Shown piece by piece: positions 18,360 through 27,552 of a stretch of 64,000 nt of DNA. Location of the stretch: assembly GCA_022824465.1 (NCBI GenBank), contig JAJDZV010000008.1:1-64000 (forward strand), in the 5' to 3' direction. Source of the stretch: Anaerolineae bacterium. Its GTDB lineage: Bacteria; Chloroflexota; Anaerolineae; Aggregatilineales; Phototrophicaceae. A program made the translations under genes and the position numbers. Every line of letters starts with the position of its first letter. Positions within the stretch are counted from its first letter, which is position 1. A model generated the notes under the pieces. It was not told where the DNA came from. It ran no database searches and was given only the letters and a program-made list of their open reading frames with translations.

Positions 18360-18378
18360 TATCGATACCGTATCGATA
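18360..18378. promoter_or_regulatory. Palindromic operator candidate
   Basis: TATCGATAC-C-GTATCGATA, nine-base perfect arms around one base. It resembles a LacI- or GntR-type operator for carbohydrate genes. It lies about 240 bases upstream of both divergent units. No cognate regulator gene is adjacent. Confidence 0.45.
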
Positions 18379-18588
18379 GGAATAGCCTTGAATGGCTTAT
18401 TCTGATATGTATCGTCTATACTGCCAATGTCTATTTGACAGTCTGGACTCGTCTTTTTGCATACAATTCACCTTCTCTGCTTTTATGGGACTTCGGCGTG
18501 AAGCGACGGGAACAAGCGCCAAGACGCCTTTGCCGCCTGCCTCGGCCAGACGGCCGTCCGTAAGCGGCGCTTGCGTCAGTCGGCGCTA

Positions 18589-18617
18589 TTGGAAGTCGCT
18601 CGTTTGCTCGTTATACT
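18589..18617 (+). promoter_or_regulatory. Candidate promoter of the sugar isomerase gene
   Basis: TTGGAA, 17 bases, TATACT; predicted start near 18624, about 40 bases before the ATG, with an AAAGGA ribosome binding site between them. Confidence 0.6.
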
Positions 18618-18666
18618 TGTCCTCGTTGCGCTTAACGGAAGATTTACGCCTGAAAGGACCTGACTG

Positions 18667-19668
18667 ATGCCGAGACCGGTGACTCTCTTTACAGGACAAT
18701 GGGCTGACGTGCCCTTCGAGACCATCGCCGAAAAAGCAGCCAGCTTCGGCTACGACGGCTTGGAGCTGGCTTGCTGGGGCGATCATTTCGAGGTGGACAA
18801 GGCGCTCGCGGACGACGCCTATATTCAGTCGCGTAAGGATGTTCTACAGCAGCACGGCTTGCAATACTTCTCAATCAGCAATCACCTGGTGGGTCAATGC
18901 GTCGCCGACGCGGTAATCGACGAGCGGCATCGCGCCATCTTACCTGATAGGCTCTGGGGCGACGGCGATGCCGATGGCGTGCGCGCGCGTTGTGCCCAAG
19001 AGATGATCGACACCGCCAAAGCCGCGCTAGCCTTCGGCGTAGACGTCGTCAATGGCTTCACCGGCAGCACGGTTTGGCATCTCATATATCGCTTCCCGCC
19101 GACATCAGACGAGATGATCGACGCTGGCTATGCGCAGTTCGCTGCGCTCTGGAAGCCCGTGCTCGACGCCTACGCCGAGCTAGGCGTGAGATTCGCCCTG
19201 GAGGCCCATCCCGGCGAGATCGCCTACGATATCTACACGGCCGAAAAGACGCTCGAGGCTTTGGATCACCATCCGGCCTTCGGCTTCAATTACGATCCGA
19301 GCCACTTCATCCACCAGCTCTTCGATCCTATCAAGTTCATTGACCGCTTCGCTGACCGCATCTTCCACGTTCACATCAAAGATTCCAAAGTAACGCTGGA
19401 TAACGTTAGCAGCATCCTCGGCTCCCACTTGAACTTTGGCGACGCGCGCCGCGGCTGGGATTTCGTCTCGCCCGGTCATGGCGACCTCGATATTGACGCT
19501 ATGATCCGCGCTTTGAACCGCGCCGGCTACCAGGGACCGCTCTCCGTCGAATGGGAGGACAGTGGCATGGACCGCGAATTTGGCGCGACCGAAGCGGCCG
19601 AATGGGTGAAAGCCAGCGACTTCCCTTCATCAGCTCTGGCTTTCGACGCCGCCTTCGCCGACGAATAG
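18667..19668 (+). CDS. Sugar phosphate isomerase/epimerase (xylose-isomerase-like TIM barrel)
   Basis: Protein of 333 residues of the AP_endonuc_2/IolE-like TIM-barrel superfamily. Motifs: [15 protein letters not shown] near residues 28-42, [14 protein letters not shown] with the metal-binding Glu, [21 protein letters not shown] with metal-site His and Asp, and [11 protein letters not shown] at the last strand. It is typically an isomerase or epimerase in inositol or rare-sugar catabolism. An oxidoreductase of the kind usually paired with such enzymes follows 97 bases downstream, so the two probably act in one sugar pathway. Exact substrate not deducible. Confidence 0.88.
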   Translation: MPRPVTLFTGQWADVPFETIAEKAASFGYDGLELACWGDHFEVDKALADDAYIQSRKDVLQQHGLQYFSISNHLVGQCVADAVIDERHRAILPDRLWGDGDADGVRARCAQEMIDTAKAALAFGVDVVNGFTGSTVWHLIYRFPPTSDEMIDAGYAQFAALWKPVLDAYAELGVRFALEAHPGEIAYDIYTAEKTLEALDHHPAFGFNYDPSHFIHQLFDPIKFIDRFADRIFHVHIKDSKVTLDNVSSILGSHLNFGDARRGWDFVSPGHGDLDIDAMIRALNRAGYQGPLSVEWEDSGMDREFGATEAAEWVKASDFPSSALAFDAAFADE

Positions 19669-19708
19669 ATGCGAGCCTGTGTATCGTCCGCTTCAAACGT
19701 AAACAATC

Positions 19709-19734
19709 GTAGGAGCGAGCCTTGGCTCGCCCGC
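19709..19734. repeat. Dispersed hairpin repeat, copy A
   Basis: GTAGGAGCGAGCCTTGGCTC-GCCCGC, with GCGAGCC/GGCTCGC arms. The same unit recurs at 56866-56891 and related forms at 52890-52917 and 57208-57236. It lies between two co-oriented genes and could act as a transcript-stabilising or attenuating hairpin. Confidence 0.75.
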
Positions 19735-19765
19735 CAGGCTAACCCGCATATTCAGGAGACAAACA

Positions 19766-20968
19766 ATGACAGACGAGAAACAAGTGAGCAGCTCGTTCAC
19801 CAGCATGGCGGCGAGCGGCGGCGGAGCTGACGCGCCACAGATCGGCATCGGCATGTTGGGTTACGCCTTCATGGGCAAGGCGCATACCAACGCCTTCAAG
19901 AAAATCCCGTATATGATGTACCCGCCAGTGGCAATCCCGCGGTTGGTCGGCATCGCTGGGCGCAACGCCGACGCGGTTGCCGACGCTGCCGAGCGCTTTG
20001 GCTACGAAACAGCCTACACCGACTGGCGCGATATGCTCGCCAACGACGCCGTCGACGTCTTTGACAACGGCGGACCCAACGATGCCCACGCCGAGCCCTG
20101 CATCGCCGCGGCCGAGGCGGGCAAACACGTCTTCTGCGAGAAGCCTCTGGCGAGAACGGCGGAAGAAGCCAAATCCATGTTGGACGCGGTCGAAAGCGCC
20201 GACGTAAAACACATGGTCGCATTCAACTATCGCTTCGTCCCGGCTGTCCAGCAAGCGCGCAAGCTCATCGATAGCGGCAAGCTGGGGAAGATCTACCACT
20301 GGCGCGCGGTCTACCTGCAGGAGTGGGGTATGGATCGCACGGCGGAGACCAGTTGGCGCTTCCAAAAGGATATCGCCGGCAGCGGCGCGCTTGGCGATCT
20401 CGGCGCCCACATCATTGATTTGGCGCGCTTCCTGGTTGGCGAGCCCAAAGCCGTTTCCGGCTTGGCGCAAACCTGGATCACCGAGCGTCCTGATGGCGCC
20501 GGCGGCATGGTGCAGTCCGATGTCGACGATGGTTTCGTCGCCCTGTTGGACTTTGAGAACGGCGCTTTGGGCACGGTCGAGGCGACGCGCTTCGCGCAGG
20601 GCCGCAAGAACTTCAACTCCTTCGAGATCAACGCCGAGAACGGCTCGATCCATTTCAATCTCGAGCGCATGAACGAGCTAAACGTCTTTTGGAAGGGCGA
20701 AGAACCCGATACAACCCAGGGATTCCACAATGTGCTCGTCACCGAAGCCCATCATCCCTACTGGGAGAATTGGTGGCCCCACGGACATATCATCGGTTGG
20801 GAACACAGTTTCGTTCACGAATTCCACCACTTCTTCGATGCCATCGTCAATGATCGCGACGTAGCGCCCTATGGCGCGACTTTCGTCGACGGCTATCGCA
20901 ACGCTGTTATCTGCGACGCGATTCTTGCGTCGGCCGCTGCCCGCAAACACATGGACATCCGTTACTAG
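19766..20968 (+). CDS. Gfo/Idh/MocA family oxidoreductase
   Basis: NAD(P)-dependent dehydrogenase of 400 residues. The Rossmann part (after a Ser/Gly-rich 25-residue leader) has IGMLGYAFMGKAHTNAF as the nucleotide-binding turn, then the signature CEKPLARTAEEA with the conserved Lys. The C-terminal domain contains GALGDLGAHIIDLARFLVGE, with the catalytic Asp/His pair, and typical beta-sheet dimer features. It probably oxidises a sugar or inositol derivative handed over by the adjacent TIM-barrel isomerase. Divergent ABC transporter remnants suggest the pathway once had its own importer here. Confidence 0.9.
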   Translation: MTDEKQVSSSFTSMAASGGGADAPQIGIGMLGYAFMGKAHTNAFKKIPYMMYPPVAIPRLVGIAGRNADAVADAAERFGYETAYTDWRDMLANDAVDVFDNGGPNDAHAEPCIAAAEAGKHVFCEKPLARTAEEAKSMLDAVESADVKHMVAFNYRFVPAVQQARKLIDSGKLGKIYHWRAVYLQEWGMDRTAETSWRFQKDIAGSGALGDLGAHIIDLARFLVGEPKAVSGLAQTWITERPDGAGGMVQSDVDDGFVALLDFENGALGTVEATRFAQGRKNFNSFEINAENGSIHFNLERMNELNVFWKGEEPDTTQGFHNVLVTEAHHPYWENWWPHGHIIGWEHSFVHEFHHFFDAIVNDRDVAPYGATFVDGYRNAVICDAILASAAARKHMDIRY

Positions 20969-21037
20969 GCGGATCCATTACCTAGTCAAAGGGGGGAGGT
21001 AGCTTTACTCGCCATTGTTTCGCGGGTTGTCGGTCGC

Positions 21038-23383
21038 TTAGTCTACATACAGTGTTCGGCCGTCGGTCCACACGTGCACCGTTCCCCGCTCGTCGGTGCG
21101 AAACAGGCGCAGCCCGTCCAGCTTTGCGAGCGTGTCTGGGTCGGGGTCTCCACGTCGATTGGCGATATCCGTTTGAAGCACGGCGACCTGGGGCTGAACC
21201 ATGTCAAGGAACTCGTCGTCAATTGAGCGCGCCGCGCCATGTTGTGGAACCTGCATCACAGACGCGACCGGTGAAACGCCGCGCGACAACATGCGCCGCT
21301 GTCCGGCGACGCTCAGGTCGGACGCGAGCAGGAAGGAGGCGTCGCCATACGAGACGCGCAGCACCAGGACGCCATCGCCTAGACGGTCGCTAGGCGCAGG
21401 CCTCTCCGGCGGATGCAGCGCCTCGATAAGCGCGCCGTCGCTGAACTCGATCGTATAGCCAGCCAACGCTTTGACGGCTTGCGCCCCCGAGTGCTTGAGG
21501 CGATTCTGTATCTCCGCGAATATTTCACTTTGGCTGGCCTGCCCGTGATAGAGCCAGGCGCCAATTTGATAGCGTTCCAGCAGGGCATTGAGCGCCGCGA
21601 TGTCCCATTCGTCCGGATGTGTGATGACAAGGAGCTCAATCTCTCGATCATGAAAGGGAATGCGGTCGCCAATGGCGGTGAGCAAACGCGAGCGGTAGCG
21701 TCCGCCGTCGATCAACACCTGCGCCCCGCCGGGCGTCTGCACGAGCGCGGCGTTGCTATGCCCGACATCGAGGAACCAGACGTGCAGCCGTCCGTCGGGC
21801 CGGCTCAATTTCATCGCCCAAATCAAGATCAGTGCCGCCAAGCCAAGCATGCTGACGGCGACGGTTATTTTGTTTCGGCGGACGATTGTCTCCAGTCGCA
21901 TCCAAATCGGTGGACGAGCAGCGTGGATCATGGCATATCCTAACAGCAGCAAGTAATAGAGTTCAATCAAACGTCCGTCAAAATCTACAGTGATTTCGGC
22001 GAAGTCTAGCGCGGCGAAGCCACGCACGAGAGCAATGGTCCAGGACAGGCAGGCGTGCTCCGCCCAAAAGACCAGCGTGCCTATGGCGGGCGCAAGAACG
22101 GAGATGGCAACCGATGCAAAACCGAGCAGAAGCACCGCCGATTGCAGCGGCACAATCAGCAAGTTTACCGGCAGCGACAACAGCGACAGGCGTCCGAAAT
22201 AGAGAATTATCAGCGGCAGCGTAGCAAGTTGCGCCGCGAAAGAGACAATCAGCGGCTCGTTGAGAAAGCTATGCGCCGGTCCCGCAAACTTGGGCGGAAG
22301 GACTTTCTCCAGCAGCGCCTCGAACTTTGTCGCGAGGGGCTCAACAAAGAGGCCCAGCCCGAGGACGGCGAAGAAGCTAAGCTGGAATCCCAGATCAAGC
22401 AGCACGTTAGGATCATGCAGTGATAGCAGCAGGGTGGCGAATGCGAGCGAGGTCGGCAGGAATGTCTTTCGTCGAAGCTGATTGCCAATTACGTAGAGGC
22501 TGCTCATTAATGCGGCGCGAAGGATTCCCGGGCTGGCGCCGACGAACAGCGAGTATAGCGCTATCACTGTGACGGCGCAGGCTGCAGCTATCAAGCTTCT
22601 CTCGCCAATGGCGCTGGAGAATACCCTCATTACGATCGCGCTGACGACAATCATGTTGAATCCGCTAATTGCAATTATGTGCGAAGCGCCGACGCGCTCG
22701 AAGGCCTCCTCCAAGTCTGGCGAGATTCCGCGTTCGTCGCCCAGCAGAATGCCCGTGAGCAATCCTGCTTGCGGCTCGGGCAGGGCACTTTCAATTAGCT
22801 TGCGAACAATCTTCTTGAGCTTCAGCATATCCGCAACCAGCGGGTTGCCGTGTCCGATGCTTTCCCGCTCCAGGCTCGCGTTCGGCATGATAGTAAATAC
22901 GCCTTGCCGGCCAAGATAATCGGCGTACGAAAACGTGTCGCCGGCGCCGGGCGGGTCGAAAGCGCCTGTCGCGCGGACGCGGTCGCCGTAAGCTATGTCC
23001 GCACGGCTGTGGCTCTCTACCAGGACGAGTCCGCTGGTTGTTTCGGTTCTGTTGTTGACAAAGACTGATTCCGCTTCAATTTGCAATTGGATACGGTCAT
23101 CGCGCTCGGCCGGCTCGGCCGCAATGATCCCGGTAATCGTTCCGGAGTAGCCGTTGAAAGCGGCAATTTCGCTGCTGTCGGCGACGAGCGACTGTCGCGC
23201 GGCGCCAGCGCAAACGATGAGCGCAAGCAGGCACAGTCGGCGCAGGCGTTTCCGCGGCATCGCCAGCGCAGCGACCCCGGCAATCGCCATAGCGGCTGCC
23301 AACGGCAGAAGGTCCGTAGCGGGGAGCGCGCGCGCCAGGCTGATCCCAAAAGCCCAAGCCACGGCAATGATTATCAGGCGCAT
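21038..23383 (-). CDS. comEC: ComEC/Rec2 competence membrane channel with degenerate MBL domain
   Basis: Protein of 781 residues with the three ComEC parts: N-terminal OB-like DUF4131 region (about 60-160), the Competence TM domain (ILLGDERGISPDLEEAFERVGASHIIAISGFNM split here as LLGDERGISPDLEEAFERVG and SHIIAISGFNM), and a C-terminal metallo-beta-lactamase-like domain starting FLDVGHSNAALVQTPGG. ComEC moves single-stranded DNA across the membrane in transformation. In the MBL part the usual HPHADH ligand motif reads HPDEWD, and VPHHGS reads VPQHGA, so metal binding looks lost. It is the last gene of a long minus-strand series and no other com genes are in view. Confidence 0.9.
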   Translation of the reverse strand: MRLIIIAVAWAFGISLARALPATDLLPLAAAMAIAGVAALAMPRKRLRRLCLLALIVCAGAARQSLVADSSEIAAFNGYSGTITGIIAAEPAERDDRIQLQIEAESVFVNNRTETTSGLVLVESHSRADIAYGDRVRATGAFDPPGAGDTFSYADYLGRQGVFTIMPNASLERESIGHGNPLVADMLKLKKIVRKLIESALPEPQAGLLTGILLGDERGISPDLEEAFERVGASHIIAISGFNMIVVSAIVMRVFSSAIGERSLIAAACAVTVIALYSLFVGASPGILRAALMSSLYVIGNQLRRKTFLPTSLAFATLLLSLHDPNVLLDLGFQLSFFAVLGLGLFVEPLATKFEALLEKVLPPKFAGPAHSFLNEPLIVSFAAQLATLPLIILYFGRLSLLSLPVNLLIVPLQSAVLLLGFASVAISVLAPAIGTLVFWAEHACLSWTIALVRGFAALDFAEITVDFDGRLIELYYLLLLGYAMIHAARPPIWMRLETIVRRNKITVAVSMLGLAALILIWAMKLSRPDGRLHVWFLDVGHSNAALVQTPGGAQVLIDGGRYRSRLLTAIGDRIPFHDREIELLVITHPDEWDIAALNALLERYQIGAWLYHGQASQSEIFAEIQNRLKHSGAQAVKALAGYTIEFSDGALIEALHPPERPAPSDRLGDGVLVLRVSYGDASFLLASDLSVAGQRRMLSRGVSPVASVMQVPQHGAARSIDDEFLDMVQPQVAVLQTDIANRRGDPDPDTLAKLDGLRLFRTDERGTVHVWTDGRTLYVD

Positions 23384-23505
23384 CAGTCGGAGAATTGCGG
23401 CTACATGAAGGAGACTAGATTACGACCTATGTATGGCCGTGAGAAATGCAAACAGACATCGCTATAGTGATGTCTGTGGCCTGTATGGTGGAGGGCGAAA
23501 AAGAA

Positions 23506-24069
23506 CTAGATGCGGCTGCCCATGGGCGCTTGAGCCGGCCGGTCAAAGCTGATCGGGTCGCCAGCAGATTCGTTGACCGGCGCGTGCGCGGGTTCCATTT
23601 CCGGCTCGGCCGGCGCCGCGACTGGCTCCTCAACCTGCATCAACTGGATGCCGTTGCGGATTTCATCGAGCGTCATGGCGAAGCGCTGTTCAAGCTGGCT
23701 CAATTGCACCAAGACGTATTCGTCGGCTTCGCGCGTTATTTTCTGCGCTTCGATTTTCGCTTGCTCAATCACGAACTCCGCGCGGACCTTGGCTTGCTTG
23801 ACCATCTCCTGCTCATCAATCAGGTCTTCGCTGTGCTGACGCGCCTGCTGGACGATGCGCGCCGCTTCTTCGTTGGCTTCCGCCAGGACGCGGTCACGCA
23901 ATTGGATCGTGCGCGCCGCCTTTTCGATCTCTTCCGGAATCGATATCCTCATCTGGTCGATGATTTCAAGGGCGCGCTCTTCATCCACCATCGTGTACTT
24001 TGTGCCGAAGAGATGCCGTCCCTCGTCAACCAAATCTTCCAATCGATCCACCAAATGTTGAATATCCAT
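23506..24069 (-). CDS. Coiled-coil protein resembling ATP synthase subunit b / V-type H
   Basis: Protein of 187 residues, almost entirely helical between about 30 and 145, with long charged heptads (RVLAEANEEAARIVQQARQH, VKQAKVRAEFVIEQAKIEAQ) of the kind found in F-type subunit b or DivIVA-like stalks. The C-terminal 45 residues are Pro/Glu/Ala-rich and probably disordered. There is no TM helix. It lies 26 bases downstream of coaD, and similar proteins occur near coaD in other Chloroflexota as far as I recall. Function unknown; it is not a real ATP synthase subunit since no atp genes flank it. Confidence 0.6.
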   Translation of the reverse strand: MDIQHLVDRLEDLVDEGRHLFGTKYTMVDEERALEIIDQMRISIPEEIEKAARTIQLRDRVLAEANEEAARIVQQARQHSEDLIDEQEMVKQAKVRAEFVIEQAKIEAQKITREADEYVLVQLSQLEQRFAMTLDEIRNGIQLMQVEEPVAAPAEPEMEPAHAPVNESAGDPISFDRPAQAPMGSRI

Positions 24070-24095
24070 CTATCTCCTCCCCAAGTGAGACCGTG

Positions 24096-24602
24096 TTATT
24101 CTTTACCTTGTTGCTTACTGAACTTGGCGCCCAAGGCCTCGGTTATTATCGGCGGCGTCATTGAACTGACGTCGCCGCCCAATTCGGCGATTTCGCGTAT
24201 CGTGCTTGAGCTGATATGCATATACTGCTCATCCGCCAAGATCATGATCGTTTCCAAGTCAGGCGCAAGTTTCTTGTTTGCCATGCCCATCCGAAACTCA
24301 AATTCGAAGTCGCCAAATACCCTCAAGCCGCGAATGATGACTTCCGCGCCGACGGATTGGGCGTATTGTACTGTGAGAACATTATATTTCGCCACTGATA
24401 TCGAAGGGTAATTCGCAAATATTTGCTCCGCCAATGAAACACGTTCGTCGACTTCAAAGAGCACGCGCTTTCTGTTCGGATTGCAGTAGATGGCGACAAC
24501 CAGCTTCTCAAACAGCCGGGAAGCGCGCACAGCCACATCAATGTGGCCGTAGTGAATCGGGTCGAGCGATGCTGGATACAGCGCAATTCCGCGTCCTGCC
24601 AT
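24096..24602 (-). CDS. coaD: Phosphopantetheine adenylyltransferase
   Basis: Enzyme of 168 residues that adenylates 4'-phosphopantetheine to dephospho-CoA, the penultimate CoA step. The nucleotidyltransferase HxGH site appears as ALYPASLDPIHYGHIDV (HYGH). Other landmarks are EVIIRGLRVFGDFEFEFRM and the C-terminal HISSSTIREIAELGGDVSSM, with the ISSSxIR ATP-binding motif. The length is typical. GGAG lies just before the ATG. The rsmD gene often found beside coaD is not present; the 262 bases between recG and coaD are empty. Confidence 0.95.
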   Translation of the reverse strand: MAGRGIALYPASLDPIHYGHIDVAVRASRLFEKLVVAIYCNPNRKRVLFEVDERVSLAEQIFANYPSISVAKYNVLTVQYAQSVGAEVIIRGLRVFGDFEFEFRMGMANKKLAPDLETIMILADEQYMHISSSTIREIAELGGDVSSMTPPIITEALGAKFSKQQGKE

Positions 24603-24864
24603 CCGTTTTCTCCTGCGCTACCAGCGCATTGTAGTGGCAGTGGGATTTCCGCGCCAACCTATACGCTAGCAGATTTCCAATCCGGCTTTAGAAGCGGCGA
24701 TAGGCGGCTGGGCCAGGTCTACGCGCGTTTTTCAGGCGCCGGCGGGGGCGCGCCGACGATCGGCCGGCTACCTCGGAGGATTCGCGCTGGCCTAAACCAA
24801 AGTCGCGCCGGCCGTAGCAGGATACTCGTCCAAAGAGATCGAGGCGGTTGACGGCGACGCTGCT

Positions 24865-27549
24865 TCAACTGATATCGGCAGCCTCGGGGTAGCGCTGCCT
24901 GACGAACTCGGCGAGCAGTTGCTGTTCGTTCTGCTCCAATGCGGGATCTTCTTCATACAAGGTCAGCGCTTCTTTCTGTACGAGCGTCGCCAATTCGACA
25001 TGCGCGGGATCGAGCAGGTCAAGGGCGTCGTGCCCGCTTTGCCGCGTGCCCAGCAGTTCGCCGGTTCCGCGCAATTGCCAGTCGCGCTCGGCCAAGACGA
25101 AACCGTCATTGCTCTCTTCCATTGCCGAAAGGCGCCGCTCGGCGATAGTCAATTCGCCAACGCTGAGCGCGTCGCTTTGATAGGCGCGGATGCGGTCGAT
25201 GCTGATCTCCGCAGAGCTATCGGGAATGAGAAAACAATACGATTGCCGCTCGCCCCGTCCGACACGTCCGCGAAACTGATGCAGCTGCGCCAAGCCGAAG
25301 CGATTGGCGCCTTCAATCACGATCACGCTTGCATTGGGCACGTCAACGCCGACCTCAGCCACCGAGGTCGTCGCCATCACGTCATACTTGTGCGCGGCGA
25401 AGTCCGACATCAGCTCGTCTTTTTCGGACGCATTCATCTGTCCGTGCAATAGGCAGACGCGAAATCGGAAAAATACCTGCTTGAGTTCTTCGTAAGCGTC
25501 GACGGCGGCAGCGCTCGTGACAGCGTCAGATTTCTCGACCAGCGGGTGAATGTAGAATGCCTGCGATCCCTGTTCGAGTTGTTCGACAACAAATCCATTG
25601 AGGCGTTCGCGTGCTGCCGGATCGATCACCCAGGTCTTGACTGCTTTGCGACCGGTCGGTTTCTCGTCTATGATAGACTGATCAAGATCGGCGAAGCAGG
25701 TCAGCGCCAGGGTACGCGGGAAAGGCGTGGCCGACATCACCAGCAGGTGCGGATTCCCGCCTTTGCCACGCAAACGCGAGCGCTGTTCGACGCCAAAACG
25801 CTGCTGCTCATCAATCACCGCTACAGCCAGGTCGCGAAATTCCAAACCCGCCTGAATCAGAGCATGGGTGCCGACCACGATATCAAGGCCGCCATCCGCG
25901 ACTTCACGATAGATCGCCTCGCGTTCGGCCGTCTTTGTTGCGCTGGTCAGCAGCGCGATCCTCGGCGAATTGTCGCCACTGAGCCGCGCAATCGCTTCCT
26001 GGAGCGCGCGGAAATGCTGTTCCGCCAACACGCCGGTCGGCGCCATCAGAGTGGACTGCTTGCCATTGGCCCAGGCGATGGCGAGCGCGATCAAAGCCAC
26101 AGCGGTCTTTCCCGATCCAACATCGCCCTGGAGCAGCCGATTCATAGGCAGGGGACCGGCAAGATCAGCCGAGATATCGTCGATGGCGCGCTTCTGAGCA
26201 TCGGTCAGCTCGAAGGGAAAGACGTCTTGGATGAAGCGCTTGACGAAGTCGTCGTCTACAGTCAGACGCGGACCCGGATGCGCCTGCCAGGCGCGGCGCC
26301 GGCTCAGCAGCGCCAAGTGGAGCATGAGCAGGCGGTCAAATGCCAGACGCCGCTTGGCGTGACACAGGTGATCTGGACCAGCGGGGAAATGAGCCTGCTG
26401 AATTGCCCAGCCTAGATCGGCCAAGTCGTTGCGCTCCAGCAGCGCGAGCGGCAGGGGATCTGGAATGCGCGTTGCCCAGTCGCTGGTTAGAGCTTTCATC
26501 GTGCGGCGAAATAGGCGCGGGCGCAGTCCCTTGGTCATGCGATACACTGGCGCGATCCCAGCTTGGCGGAGGTTGTCCAAGTCCAGTTCTTCCCACTCCG
26601 GATTGGCCATTTGCGCCATGTCCCTGAAGAAGCGGACTTTTCCCCGAAGGAGCAATTGCATGCCCGCTCTCAGTTTTGCAGCCAGAAAGGGCTGGCTGAA
26701 GAAACGGACGGACATTGAGGCCGTGGTGTCCGACACTTTCACGATCAGGTCGTTTTTGCCCGGACGACCGGCAACCGTGCGGATTCGCTCCACCGTGGCA
26801 ATAACATTCGCGGTTTCGCCGGCCACCAGCTCGCTTATCGAAAGCAGCTTTGTGTAATCAACATAATCTCTCGGCGTCGAGTAGAGCAGGTCGCCGATGG
26901 TGCTTAATCCCAATTGCAGGAGAAGTTCGGCGTATTTTCTTCCGATGCCCTTAACGTCAGTGGTTGGCGCATTGAGTTCGTCGAGCAGGGCGAGCTGCTG
27001 GTCGAGACTTTGACCGGCGCGGGCATGTCGCGGAGGGCGATCAAGTGATGGCATCGGCGGGATATCCAAACGCTGTTGACTGGGGCCGCGCGTGAAGTCC
27101 TCGTCGTAGGATGCGCTGTCGTAGGCGTGAAAGCGCTCGTGGCCGCCTCTTCGCGGCTGCCGCCCGGATCGGCGGTCGACATGATCTCGTCGAGGGGGAC
27201 GGCTACGTCTTCGTGCTGGCGCATCAGCGCGTGACTCTGCCCGCGCCTCCAACTCAGCCAGGCGCTTTCGGTACATGGGCGGCGCCTTCTGCCGATCCAC
27301 CACGCGGTCCAAAAGGTAGTTGATGGTTTCAATGCGCGTTTCCTGAGCGGTAATCGCGTCGTATTCGGCAAGCGTATCGACGATCTCATCCACCAAAATC
27401 TGATGCCGGGGCCGACGCGCTTGCTCTCGCGCTTGCTCCTGCCAGGTGGCTGCGTAGCGGCTCAATCCACCGACCACCGCCGTGTTCTGCGCTCCCTGGT
27501 CTCTTTCTAGTTTCAGAATCTTGATCAGCGTTTCCAATGCTGATGGCAT
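24865..27549 (-). CDS. recG: ATP-dependent DNA helicase RecG, with extended N-terminus
   Basis: Branch-migrating helicase that regresses stalled forks. Of its 894 residues, about 190 precede the canonical start: a helical part, then an Arg/Pro-rich, likely disordered segment (ARRRSRPPRRDHVDRRSGRQ). The wedge/OB domain begins at DVKGIGRKYAELLLQLG. Helicase motifs: I GDVGSGKTAVA, Ia MAPTGVLAEQHF, II DEQQRFGVEQR (usually DEQHRFGV), III VMSATPFPRTLAL, IV CLLHGQM, V TTSVAEVGVDVPNA, VI QFRGRVGRG, then the RecG-type TRG motif region LRGTGELLGTRQSG. It follows fakB with three bases between them. Confidence 0.95.
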   Translation of the reverse strand: MPSALETLIKILKLERDQGAQNTAVVGGLSRYAATWQEQAREQARRPRHQILVDEIVDTLAEYDAITAQETRIETINYLLDRVVDRQKAPPMYRKRLAELEARAESRADAPARRRSRPPRRDHVDRRSGRQPRRGGHERFHAYDSASYDEDFTRGPSQQRLDIPPMPSLDRPPRHARAGQSLDQQLALLDELNAPTTDVKGIGRKYAELLLQLGLSTIGDLLYSTPRDYVDYTKLLSISELVAGETANVIATVERIRTVAGRPGKNDLIVKVSDTTASMSVRFFSQPFLAAKLRAGMQLLLRGKVRFFRDMAQMANPEWEELDLDNLRQAGIAPVYRMTKGLRPRLFRRTMKALTSDWATRIPDPLPLALLERNDLADLGWAIQQAHFPAGPDHLCHAKRRLAFDRLLMLHLALLSRRRAWQAHPGPRLTVDDDFVKRFIQDVFPFELTDAQKRAIDDISADLAGPLPMNRLLQGDVGSGKTAVALIALAIAWANGKQSTLMAPTGVLAEQHFRALQEAIARLSGDNSPRIALLTSATKTAEREAIYREVADGGLDIVVGTHALIQAGLEFRDLAVAVIDEQQRFGVEQRSRLRGKGGNPHLLVMSATPFPRTLALTCFADLDQSIIDEKPTGRKAVKTWVIDPAARERLNGFVVEQLEQGSQAFYIHPLVEKSDAVTSAAAVDAYEELKQVFFRFRVCLLHGQMNASEKDELMSDFAAHKYDVMATTSVAEVGVDVPNASVIVIEGANRFGLAQLHQFRGRVGRGERQSYCFLIPDSSAEISIDRIRAYQSDALSVGELTIAERRLSAMEESNDGFVLAERDWQLRGTGELLGTRQSGHDALDLLDPAHVELATLVQKEALTLYEEDPALEQNEQQLLAEFVRQRYPEAADIS

Positions 27550-27552
27550 GGA

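Larger units (their letters stand above)
18124..18666. other. Divergent intergenic region between the ABC remnant and the sugar-isomerase gene
   Basis: About 540 bases with lower GC than the flanks. It holds a perfect 19-base palindrome (18360-18378) and a good plus-strand promoter (18589-18617), both listed separately. The plus-strand ORF 18210-18563 has no recognisable domain, no clear ribosome binding site and overlaps these elements; I do not call it a gene. Confidence 0.5.

Noticed and set aside
18434-18460. TTGACA followed by TACAAT as a promoter
   Set aside because: Spacing is 21 bases, too long for a sigma70 promoter.
18210-18563. Plus-strand ORF of 117 residues in the divergent spacer
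   Set aside because: No recognisable domain, no clear ribosome binding site, and it covers the palindrome and ends next to the promoter; likely chance.
19896-20222. Arg-rich minus-strand ORF of 108 residues
   Set aside because: Composition typical of an antisense frame in GC-rich DNA; opposite the Gfo/Idh/MocA gene.
23446-24411. Plus-strand ORF of 321 residues
   Set aside because: Lies opposite the coiled-coil gene and coaD, both well supported on the minus strand; a shadow.
24603-24864. A possible rsmD remnant between recG and coaD
   Set aside because: The gap has some Arg-rich coding-like frames but no RsmD motif could be read; reported only as an empty gap in the coaD entry.
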